From contig CANMDH010000001.1 of NCBI GenBank assembly GCA_947496555.1, forward strand, positions 239,622 to 303,621: a stretch of DNA of 64,000 nucleotides, given 5' to 3'. A program made the position numbers and the translations under genes. The notes below the pieces were generated by a model that made no database searches, was not told the DNA's origin, and saw only the letters and a program-made list of their open reading frames with translations. Numbering within the stretch: position 1 is the first letter of the stretch; each line of letters opens with the position of its first letter. The DNA comes from an uncultured Aquimarina sp. Its GTDB lineage: Bacteria > Bacteroidota > Bacteroidia > Flavobacteriales > Flavobacteriaceae. Of the stretch, positions 15,118-23,340 are shown piece after piece.

Positions 15118-15255
15118 ATGAAAAATACATTCTGTTTTAATAATCAAAACCAAAATTCATCTAAGATCCCACTCTATAAGGGGATAAGTTCTACTTGCCT
15201 TTTTGAAACAAATAAAAATTTAATGTTAGGATTTTCAAAATGGAGTATCACTTAA
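15118..15255 (+). CDS. Candidate 45-residue ORF in the largest gap of this region
   Basis: ATG 15118 to TAA 15253-15255. The peptide begins MKNTFCFNNQNQN and ends LGFSKWSIT. It has no membrane segment and matches nothing I know. A -7-like TATTTTTA (one mismatch) lies about 9 bp before the ATG, which is the usual short spacing in this genome. It could equally be chance. The rest of 14998-15293 (296 bp) holds the palindrome and the promoter of the next gene. Confidence 0.2.
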   Translation: MKNTFCFNNQNQNSSKIPLYKGISSTCLFETNKNLMLGFSKWSIT

Positions 15256-15269
15256 TTTATAAATAATAC

Positions 15270-15277
15270 TATTTTTG
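15270..15277 (+). promoter_or_regulatory. Promoter -7 element of the oxidoreductase operon
   Basis: TATTTTTG is an exact TAnnTTTG match, 16 bp before ATG 15294. No clear -33 TTG lies at the right distance. Confidence 0.5.
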
Positions 15278-15293
15278 TGTAAAATCTTAAATT

Positions 15294-16259
15294 ATGCTCA
15301 AAGCCGGAGTACTTGGTGCGGGACACCTTGGTAAAATCCATTTACGCCTCCTCGAACAATCAGACAATTACGAACTTGTAGGTTTTTATGATGCCAGCTC
15401 AACCCAGGCAAAATCTATTGTTGATGAATTTGGTTACCAACTTTTCAATTCTATTGAAGAGTTAATCGACGCTGTAGATGTGGTAGATATCGTAACTCCA
15501 ACGTTTGCACATTTTGATGTAGCCAAACGAGCTATTGAAGCAGGGAAACATGTTTTTATTGAAAAACCCATAACCAATACGGTGGCCGAAGCGGAAGCAC
15601 TTATTAAACTAGCAAAAGAGAACAATGTAAAAGGCCAGGTTGGTCATGTAGAGCGTTTCAACCCGGCATATACGGCAGTGGCAAACAAGATAGATAACCC
15701 AATGTTTATCGAGGCACACAGACTTGCCGAATTTAACCCTCGAGGAACAGATGTTCCTGTAGTTCTTGATCTCATGATTCATGATATCGATGCTATTTTA
15801 AGTGTGGTCCATTCTGAAGTAAAGCATATTAGTGCCAGTGGCGTATCTGTGATTAGTGAAACACCAGATATTGCCAATGCACGAATCGAGTTTGAAAATG
15901 GATGTGTTGCTAATCTTACGGCAAGCCGAATATCTTTAAAAAACATGAGGAAATCTCGTTTCTTTCAGCGTGATGCCTATATCTCTGTAGATTTCTTTGA
16001 AAAAAAATGTGAGGTTGTAAAGATGAAAGATGCACCAGAGAATCCAGATGATTTTGCCATGATACTGCAAAATGCCGAAGGTGTAAAAAAACAAATCTAT
16101 TTTGACAACCCTAATGTTCCATCGAATAATGCAATCCTAGATGAGTTAGACACCTTTGCCGAGGCTATAAAAAAAGACACTACTCCCATTGTTTCGCTAG
16201 AGCAAGGAAAAAAAGCGCTTGAAGTCGCTCTAAGAATAATAGACTGTTTCAAGCACTAG
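15294..16259 (+). CDS. Gfo/Idh/MocA-family NAD(P)-dependent oxidoreductase
   Basis: 321 residues. The Rossmann motif GAGHLG lies at 8-13, the conserved EKPITNT (Glu90-Lys91-Pro92) carries the catalytic-type lysine, and the C-terminal alpha/beta domain has DLMIHDIDAILSVV. The family oxidises or reduces sugar- and cyclitol-like substrates. The substrate is not predictable here. It is the first gene of a forward run: 36 bp to the 3-hydroxyacyl-CoA dehydrogenase, then M23 peptidase, DUF1015 and yggS with short gaps. Gfo/Idh genes directly before a 3-hydroxybutyryl-CoA dehydrogenase gene are familiar in Flavobacteriaceae, but a shared pathway is not clear. Confidence 0.92.
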   Translation: MLKAGVLGAGHLGKIHLRLLEQSDNYELVGFYDASSTQAKSIVDEFGYQLFNSIEELIDAVDVVDIVTPTFAHFDVAKRAIEAGKHVFIEKPITNTVAEAEALIKLAKENNVKGQVGHVERFNPAYTAVANKIDNPMFIEAHRLAEFNPRGTDVPVVLDLMIHDIDAILSVVHSEVKHISASGVSVISETPDIANARIEFENGCVANLTASRISLKNMRKSRFFQRDAYISVDFFEKKCEVVKMKDAPENPDDFAMILQNAEGVKKQIYFDNPNVPSNNAILDELDTFAEAIKKDTTPIVSLEQGKKALEVALRIIDCFKH

Positions 16260-16295
16260 AAATTAAACACACATAGACACATAAATAAACAATAC

Positions 16296-17183
16296 ATGAA
16301 AAACATAGCAGTAATAGGTGCAGGAACCATGGGCAATGGTATTGCACATACTTTTGCACAAAAAGGCTTTAAGGTTCAGCTAATAGATATTTCTCAACAA
16401 GCTTTAGATAAAGGGCTGGCGACCATCACCAAGAACCTAGACAGAATGATCGCCAAAGAGAAAATATCTGAAGTTGATAAAGAAGAGACCCTTGGAAACA
16501 TCTCTACTTTTACTAATATCAAAGATGGAGTTGAATATGCAGGGCTTGTGGTAGAAGCCGCTACTGAAAATGTAAATTTGAAACTTAAAATCTTTGAAGA
16601 GTTGAACGAAGCCTGTCCCGAAGACACTATCCTGGCAACAAATACTTCATCCATATCAATTACACAAATAGCAGCTGTAACCGATAGACCCGAAATGGTG
16701 ATCGGAATGCACTTTATGAATCCTGTACCCATCATGAAACTTGTTGAAATCATTAGAGGATACAATACTTCTGATGAAGTTACCAGTACCATCATGGAAA
16801 TATCTAAAACGTTAGGCAAAATTCCTGTAGAAGTGAATGATTATCCCGGCTTTGTTGCAAACAGAATCTTGATGCCTATGATCAATGAATCTATAGAAAC
16901 TTTGTACAATGGAGTAGCCGGTGTAACTGAAATTGACACAGTAATGAAGTTGGGTATGGCACACCCTATGGGGCCGTTACAACTAGCAGATTTTATAGGT
17001 CTGGATGTTTGTCTATCAATACTGAATGTAATGTATGAAGGTTTCAAAAATCCCAAATATGCCCCATGTCCATTATTAGTTAATATGGTAATGGCTGGTA
17101 AGTTAGGAGTAAAAAGCAGTGAAGGCTTCTATGATTATTCTGAAAGTAGAAAAGCAGAGAACGTGGCCAGGCAATTTGCTTAG
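16296..17183 (+). CDS. 3-hydroxybutyryl-CoA (3-hydroxyacyl-CoA) dehydrogenase
   Basis: 295 residues, the usual length of the single-function enzyme. The NAD-binding motif is GAGTMG (8-13). The catalytic region is GMHFMNPVPIMKLVE with His139 and Glu151, the dyad of the family. The C-terminal dimerisation domain carries GFVANRILMPMINESI and KLGMAHPMGPLQLADFIGLD. It oxidises (S)-3-hydroxyacyl-CoA to 3-ketoacyl-CoA with NAD+ in the cytoplasm, for fatty-acid breakdown, butyrate or phenylacetate-type routes. The gene symbol is left open because hbd and paaH homologs cannot be told apart here. It probably shares an mRNA with the upstream oxidoreductase. Confidence 0.93.
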   Translation: MKNIAVIGAGTMGNGIAHTFAQKGFKVQLIDISQQALDKGLATITKNLDRMIAKEKISEVDKEETLGNISTFTNIKDGVEYAGLVVEAATENVNLKLKIFEELNEACPEDTILATNTSSISITQIAAVTDRPEMVIGMHFMNPVPIMKLVEIIRGYNTSDEVTSTIMEISKTLGKIPVEVNDYPGFVANRILMPMINESIETLYNGVAGVTEIDTVMKLGMAHPMGPLQLADFIGLDVCLSILNVMYEGFKNPKYAPCPLLVNMVMAGKLGVKSSEGFYDYSESRKAENVARQFA

Positions 17184-17200
17184 CAGAAGTTAACTAAAAG

Positions 17201-17827
17201 ATGTTGAAATCTATTCATGCAATACTAATTTTCTTTATCTGCCTTTCATGTATCGAACAGACTAAAGTACTAATCCCATCTCAAGCCAGTAATATTCTAA
17301 AGAAGGACGTTTCAGTAGCCCAAAATAAATATCAGAAATACGATTCTTTATTTAAAAATAATATCGATTTCATTGCAGATAGTTTCGATTATCCTGTTGG
17401 TATCCCAAATGCAAAAGGATATTACAATGCTCAAAAATTTGGAGAAAACCTCCATTTAGGTGACGACTGGAATGGAACTGGAGGTGGCAATTCGGATCTA
17501 GGGGATCCAATATATGCCATCGGTAATGGGTATGTTTCTTTTTCCGAAAATATTGGAGGCGGATGGGGCAATGTGATCAGAGTTATTCATCAATATAACG
17601 ACAAGTATTACGAATCGGTTTATGCACATTGTGAAACTATAGAAGTCCAAAAAGGAGACTTTATTCACAAAGGTACTTTAATAGGAACTATTGGTAATGC
17701 AGGTGGTATGTATTGGGCACATTTGCATCTGGAAATCAGAGATGATATCTTTATGGATATTGGTGGTGGATATGCCAAAAACACTTCTGGATATCTAGAT
17801 CCTACCACATTTATTAAAAACAACTAA
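17201..17827 (+). CDS. M23-family metalloendopeptidase (LytM-like), probable lipoprotein
   Basis: 208 residues. The N-terminus has a hydrophobic stretch ending FICLSC, a possible lipoprotein site at Cys17 although the -3 residue is unusual. The zinc site is complete: NLHLGDDWN gives His85 and Asp89, and AHLHLE gives His174/His176, with His143 in VYAHCE. Such enzymes cut cross-links or glycine-type bridges in peptidoglycan or act on other envelope peptides. The catalytic domain fills most of the protein, with no coiled coil or SH3 domain. It is followed by DUF1015 after 4 bp, so the two are likely translated from one message. Confidence 0.9.
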   Translation: MLKSIHAILIFFICLSCIEQTKVLIPSQASNILKKDVSVAQNKYQKYDSLFKNNIDFIADSFDYPVGIPNAKGYYNAQKFGENLHLGDDWNGTGGGNSDLGDPIYAIGNGYVSFSENIGGGWGNVIRVIHQYNDKYYESVYAHCETIEVQKGDFIHKGTLIGTIGNAGGMYWAHLHLEIRDDIFMDIGGGYAKNTSGYLDPTTFIKNN

Positions 17828-17831
17828 TCCC

Positions 17832-19070
17832 ATGGCAAAAATTTATCCGTTCAGAGCGGTTCGACCCGCAAGAGATAAAGTTAGCCTGGTAGCGGCAAGA
17901 TCCTACCAGAGCTACACTCCCAACGAACGCGATTCGCGGATGGATTACAACCCCTACTCTTTCCTTCATATCGTAAACCCAGGATATAAATATCAAAAAG
18001 AAATATCGGGTGAAGAACGCTATAAACTTGTTCGTAATCGTTACCTGGAGTTTAAAGAAGACGAAGTTTTTATCCAAGATGAAACTCCGTGCTACTATAT
18101 ATACAAAATTGTGAATCGCGAGCAAGAATCCTTTTGTGGAATTGTAGCTGCAGCGAGCACAGAAGATTATGAAAACAATGTAATTAAGATACACGAACAT
18201 ACCATTCAAAACAGAGAGAATACGTTTAAAGAATATCTTAAAACTGTAGGGTTTAATGCAGAACCGGTATTGCTAACCTATCCAGATAATGAAAGTATAG
18301 CAAAAGTCATTACCAAAACAATAAAAAATAGGGCCGAATTCGAATTTACAACGACCTATCGGGACACTCATTATCTATGGCCGGTAAATGATCAAAAATT
18401 AATAGACGATATCCAGGAAGCTTTTGCTGGCATGAAAACCATTTATATCGCCGATGGACATCATCGTTCTGCTTCTTCGTATTTGTTAGCTAAAGATCTA
18501 AAAGAAAATAACCCTAACCATAAGGGAGATGAAGCTTATAATTTTTTTATGAGTTATTTAATTCCAGAATCCGATTTAAGAATCTACGAATTCAATCGAT
18601 TAATCAAAGATCTCAACGGACTCTCTAAAGAAGAATTTCTGATACAACTGGATGAATGGTTCCGGATTGAAAATAGAGGTATAGAAGTCTATAAACCTAC
18701 AAAACCTCATCATTTTAGTATGTATTTGGATGGAGAATTCTACTCACTATACCTTAGAAAAACAATCTATGAGTTTACCGATGCCCTGGAGGAATTAGAT
18801 GCTCAAATTTTATATAAGACGGTCCTAAATCCAATTCTAGGAATACAAAACCTACGCACTGACAACAGGATAGAGTATTCGCATGGTAAAAATGATATTA
18901 TTTCTGTAAAAAGTAAAATAGACAATAACGAATATAAAGTTGGTTTTGGATTGTTTCCTGCTTCGGTTGAGCAAATGAAAAAAATAGCCGATCAAGGATT
19001 AAAAATGCCACCAAAAAGTACTTATATAGAACCAAAACTGAGAAGTGGTGTTACTATCTATGAATTTTAA
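17832..19070 (+). CDS. DUF1015-family protein
   Basis: 412 residues, typical length. It begins AKIYPFRAVRPARDKVSLVAARSY, the family's opening, and carries the strongly conserved IADGHHRSASSYLLAKDL near the middle. The His-His-Arg cluster and the conserved aspartates suggest an enzyme, but no reaction has been firmly established that I know of. The family is widespread and in many genomes lies near serine/D-3-phosphoglycerate genes. That neighbour is not present here. The ATG at 17832 follows the M23 stop by 4 bp. The next gene, yggS, has its own promoter. Confidence 0.9.
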   Translation: MAKIYPFRAVRPARDKVSLVAARSYQSYTPNERDSRMDYNPYSFLHIVNPGYKYQKEISGEERYKLVRNRYLEFKEDEVFIQDETPCYYIYKIVNREQESFCGIVAAASTEDYENNVIKIHEHTIQNRENTFKEYLKTVGFNAEPVLLTYPDNESIAKVITKTIKNRAEFEFTTTYRDTHYLWPVNDQKLIDDIQEAFAGMKTIYIADGHHRSASSYLLAKDLKENNPNHKGDEAYNFFMSYLIPESDLRIYEFNRLIKDLNGLSKEEFLIQLDEWFRIENRGIEVYKPTKPHHFSMYLDGEFYSLYLRKTIYEFTDALEELDAQILYKTVLNPILGIQNLRTDNRIEYSHGKNDIISVKSKIDNNEYKVGFGLFPASVEQMKKIADQGLKMPPKSTYIEPKLRSGVTIYEF

Positions 19071-19128
19071 GATGAAAAATGTTTTCTTGCTCGCGTCTAT
19101 AATGGAAACCAAAAAACGAATTTTTAGA

Positions 19129-19136
19129 TATCTTTG
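19129..19136 (+). promoter_or_regulatory. Promoter -7 element of yggS
   Basis: TATCTTTG is an exact TAnnTTTG match. It ends 6 bp before ATG 19143, so the transcript would be nearly leaderless. The in-frame TTG at 19134 lies inside the box and cannot be the start. Confidence 0.7.
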
Positions 19137-19142
19137 CACCCT

Positions 19143-19808
19143 ATGAATAATACTATCGAAAGAAATCTTAGGGATGTAAAGGCCTCACTTCCAAAAGATG
19201 TTACTCTTGTTGCAGTATCCAAAACCAAGCCCGTTTCAGAATTAATGCTAGCCTATACTGCCGGACAACGGGTGTTTGGCGAAAACAAAATACAAGAAAT
19301 GACCGAAAAGTGGGAGCAAATGCCAAAAGATATTAGTTGGCATATGATCGGTCATGTGCAAAGCAATAAAGTAAAATACATGGCTCCGTTTGTCGATCTT
19401 ATTCATGCTGTAGATAGCATCAAACTACTTAAAGAAATTGATAAACAGGCAAAAAAACATGGTCGAACTATTAATTGTTTGCTCCAGATCAAAATTGCTC
19501 GAGAAGAAAGTAAATTTGGTTTAGATAAAGAGAACGCAATTGCCATATTAAATTCTGATGAAGTTAAGCAACTTACCAATGTTCGCATCAAAGGTCTTAT
19601 GGGAATGGCTACTTTTACTAATGATCAACGGCAAATTAGAAACGAATTTGAAATTATTAGTATATTTTTTAAAGAATTAAAACCCAAATATCCAGAACTA
19701 GAAATACTTTCAATTGGAATGAGTGGTGATTATAAAACTGCAATTGATTGCGGCAGTACCATGGTTAGAATTGGAAGTTCTATCTTTGGGGCGAGAAATT
19801 ATAGCTAG
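19143..19808 (+). CDS. YggS-family pyridoxal-phosphate homeostasis protein
   Basis: 221 residues from ATG 19143. An in-frame TTG three codons upstream is rejected because it is part of the promoter box. The PLP-binding lysine is Lys27 in VAVSKTKPVSEL. The other family motifs are FGENKIQEMTEKW, WHMIGHVQSNKVKY, LLQIKIAREESKFGL and LSIGMSGDYKTAIDCGSTMVRIG, where the phosphate group of PLP is held. It is a single-domain TIM-barrel protein without known catalysis that buffers PLP and amino-acid pools. It is followed by a 156-bp AT-rich spacer with an imperfect inverted repeat. Confidence 0.95.
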   Translation: MNNTIERNLRDVKASLPKDVTLVAVSKTKPVSELMLAYTAGQRVFGENKIQEMTEKWEQMPKDISWHMIGHVQSNKVKYMAPFVDLIHAVDSIKLLKEIDKQAKKHGRTINCLLQIKIAREESKFGLDKENAIAILNSDEVKQLTNVRIKGLMGMATFTNDQRQIRNEFEIISIFFKELKPKYPELEILSIGMSGDYKTAIDCGSTMVRIGSSIFGARNYS

Positions 19809-19818
19809 TTGTTAGTTT

Positions 19819-19962
19819 TTAGTAGTTAGAGGGTAGTAGTATCAAATAAGTATAAATATTTAACTACTATATTTGAAATTAACACTAATAGTTATTAAGT
19901 AATAAATGAATAAATTATGAATAGTATTTACTAACTTCTAAAGACTACCCACTACAGACTAA
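19819..19962. repeat. Spacer bounded by an imperfect inverted repeat
   Basis: TTAGTAGTTAGAGGGTAG (19819-19836) matches the reverse complement of 19945-19962 at 14 of 18 positions. The intervening ~108 bp is AT-rich with many TTAGT/TAACT/TAGTTATTA steps. It fills the gap between yggS and the exonuclease gene and has no gene. It resembles a decayed miniature element or a structured untranslated region. Confidence 0.4.
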
Positions 19963-19964
19963 TT

Positions 19965-21338
19965 ATGTATGCAATTTTAGACATAGAAACTACTGGCGGA
20001 AAATATAATGAAGAAGGTATTACCGAAATTGCTATATATAAGTTTGATGGTCATGAAGTAATAGATCAATTTATCAGCCTCGTAAATCCAGAAAGACCCA
20101 TACAGCCATTTGTTGCTAATCTTACCGGAATCAATAACGAGATGTTACGCAACGCTCCTAAGTTTTATGAAGTGGCCAAAAGAATTGTAGAAATCACTAC
20201 AGATTGTGTGGTGGTGGCCCATAATGCAAGTTTTGATTATCGAATTTTACAAACCGAGTTTTCCAGATTAGGTTTTGATTATGAAAGATACTCATTATGC
20301 ACAGTAGAGCTCTCCAAAAGATTAATCCCAGATCAACAATCCTATAGTTTAGGGAAATTGGTTCGTAGTCTTGGCATCCCACTTTCTGATCGACATCGTG
20401 CCAATGGCGATGCCTTGGCAACTGTAAAATTATTTAAACTTTTACTGACCAAAGATTCTGAAAAAAACATCATAACTACTACAGTACGCGCTGATACAAA
20501 ACGCCAAATCGATGATAAGTTACTTAGAATAATAAAGCAGGCTCCTACCGCAACAGGAGTATATTATATACATCGAGAAGATGGAATTATTATATATATC
20601 GGAAAGAGTAAAAACATTAAAAAACGCCTTAATCAACACTTTACAAGTGATAACAGAAAATCACGCCGGATACAAATAGAAGTCTCTAGCGTAACATATG
20701 AAATTACAGGTAGTGAACTGTTAGCCCTTTTGAAAGAAAGCGAAGAGATAAAACGTAACAAACCGAAATATAATAGAGCTTTAAAAAGAGTTAAGTTTGA
20801 TCAGGCCTTGTATCAATTCATTGATGAGGATGGATTTATAAACCTAAGAGCAGAAAAAGCCGATAATAGAAAAAGAAGCATCACTACGTTCTCAAATAAA
20901 CAGCAGGCCAAAAACTACTTGCATAGATGGACAGAAGAATACAATCTTTGTCAAAAATTAATGGGACTCGACAAAAGTAATGGAAACTGTTTTAATTATA
21001 CTATAAAACAGTGTTCTGGGGCTTGTATTTCTGTTGAATCTCCCGAAGAATATAATACCCGAGTTCTGGAACTGATCCACAACAATTCTTTTGATAATCA
21101 GGACATGATTATTATAGATCATGGCCGTGATGTAGACGAACAAAGTATTATTTTGGTCGAAGAAGGAAGATTTAAAGGTATTGGATATTTTAACCTCAAT
21201 CATCAAATAAATAATATTGAAATTTTGAGGTCTATTATAACTCCCATGCATCATAATCGAGATGCTCAACACATCATTCAAAGTTATGTTCGCACCCACA
21301 AAAAATTAAAGATTATCAAATTAGAAAAAAATGCTTAA
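19965..21338 (+). CDS. DnaQ-like 3'-5' exonuclease fused to a GIY-YIG (UvrC N-terminal-like) nuclease
   Basis: 457 residues in three parts. Residues 1-165 are a DEDDh exonuclease with LDIETTGG (Asp6, Glu8), AHNASFDYRIL and HRANGDALA, so all four acids and the His are present. Residues ~190-275 are a GIY-YIG domain (TGVYYIHREDGIIIYIGKSKN split as GVYYI and IYIGKSK, Arg in KKRLNQH, Glu in LLKESEEIKRNKPKYN), also intact. The remainder looks like the UvrC middle region (NCFNYTIKQCSGACISVES, EEYNTRVLELI). The UvrC C-terminal nuclease and helix-hairpin-helix are absent. The fusion resembles proteins annotated as DNA polymerase III epsilon/Cho-like and probably acts in DNA repair. Its last 8 bp overlap the next gene. 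Confidence 0.9.
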   Translation: MYAILDIETTGGKYNEEGITEIAIYKFDGHEVIDQFISLVNPERPIQPFVANLTGINNEMLRNAPKFYEVAKRIVEITTDCVVVAHNASFDYRILQTEFSRLGFDYERYSLCTVELSKRLIPDQQSYSLGKLVRSLGIPLSDRHRANGDALATVKLFKLLLTKDSEKNIITTTVRADTKRQIDDKLLRIIKQAPTATGVYYIHREDGIIIYIGKSKNIKKRLNQHFTSDNRKSRRIQIEVSSVTYEITGSELLALLKESEEIKRNKPKYNRALKRVKFDQALYQFIDEDGFINLRAEKADNRKRSITTFSNKQQAKNYLHRWTEEYNLCQKLMGLDKSNGNCFNYTIKQCSGACISVESPEEYNTRVLELIHNNSFDNQDMIIIDHGRDVDEQSIILVEEGRFKGIGYFNLNHQINNIEILRSIITPMHHNRDAQHIIQSYVRTHKKLKIIKLEKNA

Positions 21339-23310
21339 AAACTTACTCATTTTAACCTTATTTCTAACTTCATCATTAACATCTGCCCAAAAAACCTATA
21401 ACAGTACAAATATGGTTGTAAGCTTGGCAGATCTTCAGAATAACTTTTATGATAAGGATAGTACTGCAAATGCCATTTTTATTTATGAAAAAGGGTACAG
21501 TAGAGTTGAAAACGGAGGGAATTATAACTTACTTACCGATTACGAAGCCAAAATAAAAATATTCAACAAACAAGGTTTTGAAAAAGCAACAATAGAAGTT
21601 TTATTGTATAAAAACAAAAAATATAAAGAACTATTTAGAAACTTATCGGCTTATACGCATAACCTGGAAAACGGTGAAATAGTAAAAATTAAACTACAAG
21701 AACAAGATATTTACAAAGAAGAATATGATGAGAATTATACACTGGTAAAATTCACCTTCCCAAAGGTAAAACCCGGATCAGTAATAACATATAAGTATCA
21801 ATTAGAATCCCCTTTTATCTACAAATTCAATGGATGGGATTTTCAGGATGATATCCCCAAATTATATAGTGAGTTTGTAGCAGATCTACCTGGAAATTAT
21901 TTATATAACGCCAAAATTGTGGGCGACATAAAGATAGAAAAACGTGAAGAAAAAATCATAAAGAGATGTTTAGAGGTATCTGGAGGAGGACATTCTGAGT
22001 GCTCTCATGTTGTGTATGTTGCAAAATATATCCCTGCTTTTCAAGAAGAAAAATATATGACTGCAAAAAAGAATTATTTCTCTAGAATCGATTATGAATT
22101 AAAAGAATATAGGGGCTTTGATGGAGTCAATAAAAAATATACTGAAACCTGGAAAAATGTTGATATTAAACTTGAAAAAGAACAAAATATAGGGTTTCAG
22201 TTAAAGAAAACAAGTATTACCAAAGATATTTTACCGGATTCGATACAGGAAATGCCAACTACGCTATCAAAAGCAAAAATGATCTATAAGTTTATTACAT
22301 CCAACTATAAATGGAATGGCAAGTATGAAATTTTTAAGGATAGTGATCAAAGTAAAGTAAGAAAAGTGATTGAAAATAAAACTGGCAACGTATCTGGCAT
22401 TAATATATTAGTCCACAATATTCTTAAACAACAAGGCTTCAAAGTAAAACCAGTTTTACTATCTACAAGGGACAAAGGGTATGCAACAAAATTATATCCG
22501 GTAATTTCAGATTTTAATTATCTTATTACACAGCTATCCATCGATAATGGAACTTATTTATTGGATGGCACAGAAAACAGTTTGGCATTTGGGGAAGTTC
22601 CCTTTAGATGTCTTAATCAGTACGGGAGATTGTTAGATTTTAAGAATGGAAGTTCATGGGTAGATATAAAGCCCAAACGACGTACCTCCAATTTCTATCG
22701 AGAATCTCTTGAGTTTAATTCTGAACTACAATTAGTAGGCAAAGCCAAACATATCTTTTCTGGGTATCATGGTTATTCTAAAAGAAAAAAGCTAGATCAG
22801 GTAGATATTGAAAAATACATAGATCAAATAAAGAAACTTAATCATGAAATTGAAGTCACAAATGTATCTATAAATAATATTTCTAATTTGGAAAAACCCT
22901 ATGAAGAAGAGTTCAACTTTGTTAGAAAAACAGAAAAGATTGAAGATATTACCTATATCAAACCATTTTTAAGACCTTTTTTTAAGGAAAACCCTTTCAA
23001 ATTAAATGAAAGAACTTATCCGGTAGATTTTGGTTATACGGATTCATATAATTATTATGTTTCTATTAAGCTCCCCGAAGATTATGAGTTTATTGATCTT
23101 CCGAAAAACTCAAGATACAGCATTCCTAATGACCTTGGGGATGTAATCACAAACTTTAAAGTTAATGGAAAACAACTAATCATCAGTCATAGAATTATTT
23201 TTGGTTCTGCTTACTATCCAACCCATTACTATCCATCATTAAAAGAGTTTTTTAATTTAATCGTGGAAATTGAAAATAATACACTTATTACGGTTAAAAA
23301 AGTAATTTAG
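21331..23310 (+). CDS. DUF3857 exported protein with a degenerate transglutaminase domain
   Basis: 659 residues with a signal peptide (LLILTLFLTSSLTSAQ). Residues ~50-215 match the DUF3857 beta domain (YTLVKFTFPKVKPGSVITYKY). Residues ~300-430 match a transglutaminase-like core. In active relatives a Cys follows GN and a His follows FN. Here the positions read GNVSGIN and DFNYLI, so the Cys and His of the triad are missing, while the Asp-containing LLDGTEN is kept. A DUF3858-like C-terminal beta domain follows. It is therefore probably a binding or scaffolding protein in the periplasm, not a protease. It overlaps the exonuclease gene by 8 bp (translational coupling) and is followed by the K+ channel gene. 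Confidence 0.85.
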   Translation: MLKNLLILTLFLTSSLTSAQKTYNSTNMVVSLADLQNNFYDKDSTANAIFIYEKGYSRVENGGNYNLLTDYEAKIKIFNKQGFEKATIEVLLYKNKKYKELFRNLSAYTHNLENGEIVKIKLQEQDIYKEEYDENYTLVKFTFPKVKPGSVITYKYQLESPFIYKFNGWDFQDDIPKLYSEFVADLPGNYLYNAKIVGDIKIEKREEKIIKRCLEVSGGGHSECSHVVYVAKYIPAFQEEKYMTAKKNYFSRIDYELKEYRGFDGVNKKYTETWKNVDIKLEKEQNIGFQLKKTSITKDILPDSIQEMPTTLSKAKMIYKFITSNYKWNGKYEIFKDSDQSKVRKVIENKTGNVSGINILVHNILKQQGFKVKPVLLSTRDKGYATKLYPVISDFNYLITQLSIDNGTYLLDGTENSLAFGEVPFRCLNQYGRLLDFKNGSSWVDIKPKRRTSNFYRESLEFNSELQLVGKAKHIFSGYHGYSKRKKLDQVDIEKYIDQIKKLNHEIEVTNVSINNISNLEKPYEEEFNFVRKTEKIEDITYIKPFLRPFFKENPFKLNERTYPVDFGYTDSYNYYVSIKLPEDYEFIDLPKNSRYSIPNDLGDVITNFKVNGKQLIISHRIIFGSAYYPTHYYPSLKEFFNLIVEIENNTLITVKKVI

Positions 23311-23340
23311 TTTTTAGTATTTTTATCAAAATCATATCAC

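Noticed and set aside
19081-19142. TTG at 19134 as start of yggS
   Set aside because: It is part of the TATCTTTG promoter box; the ATG at 19143 is correct.
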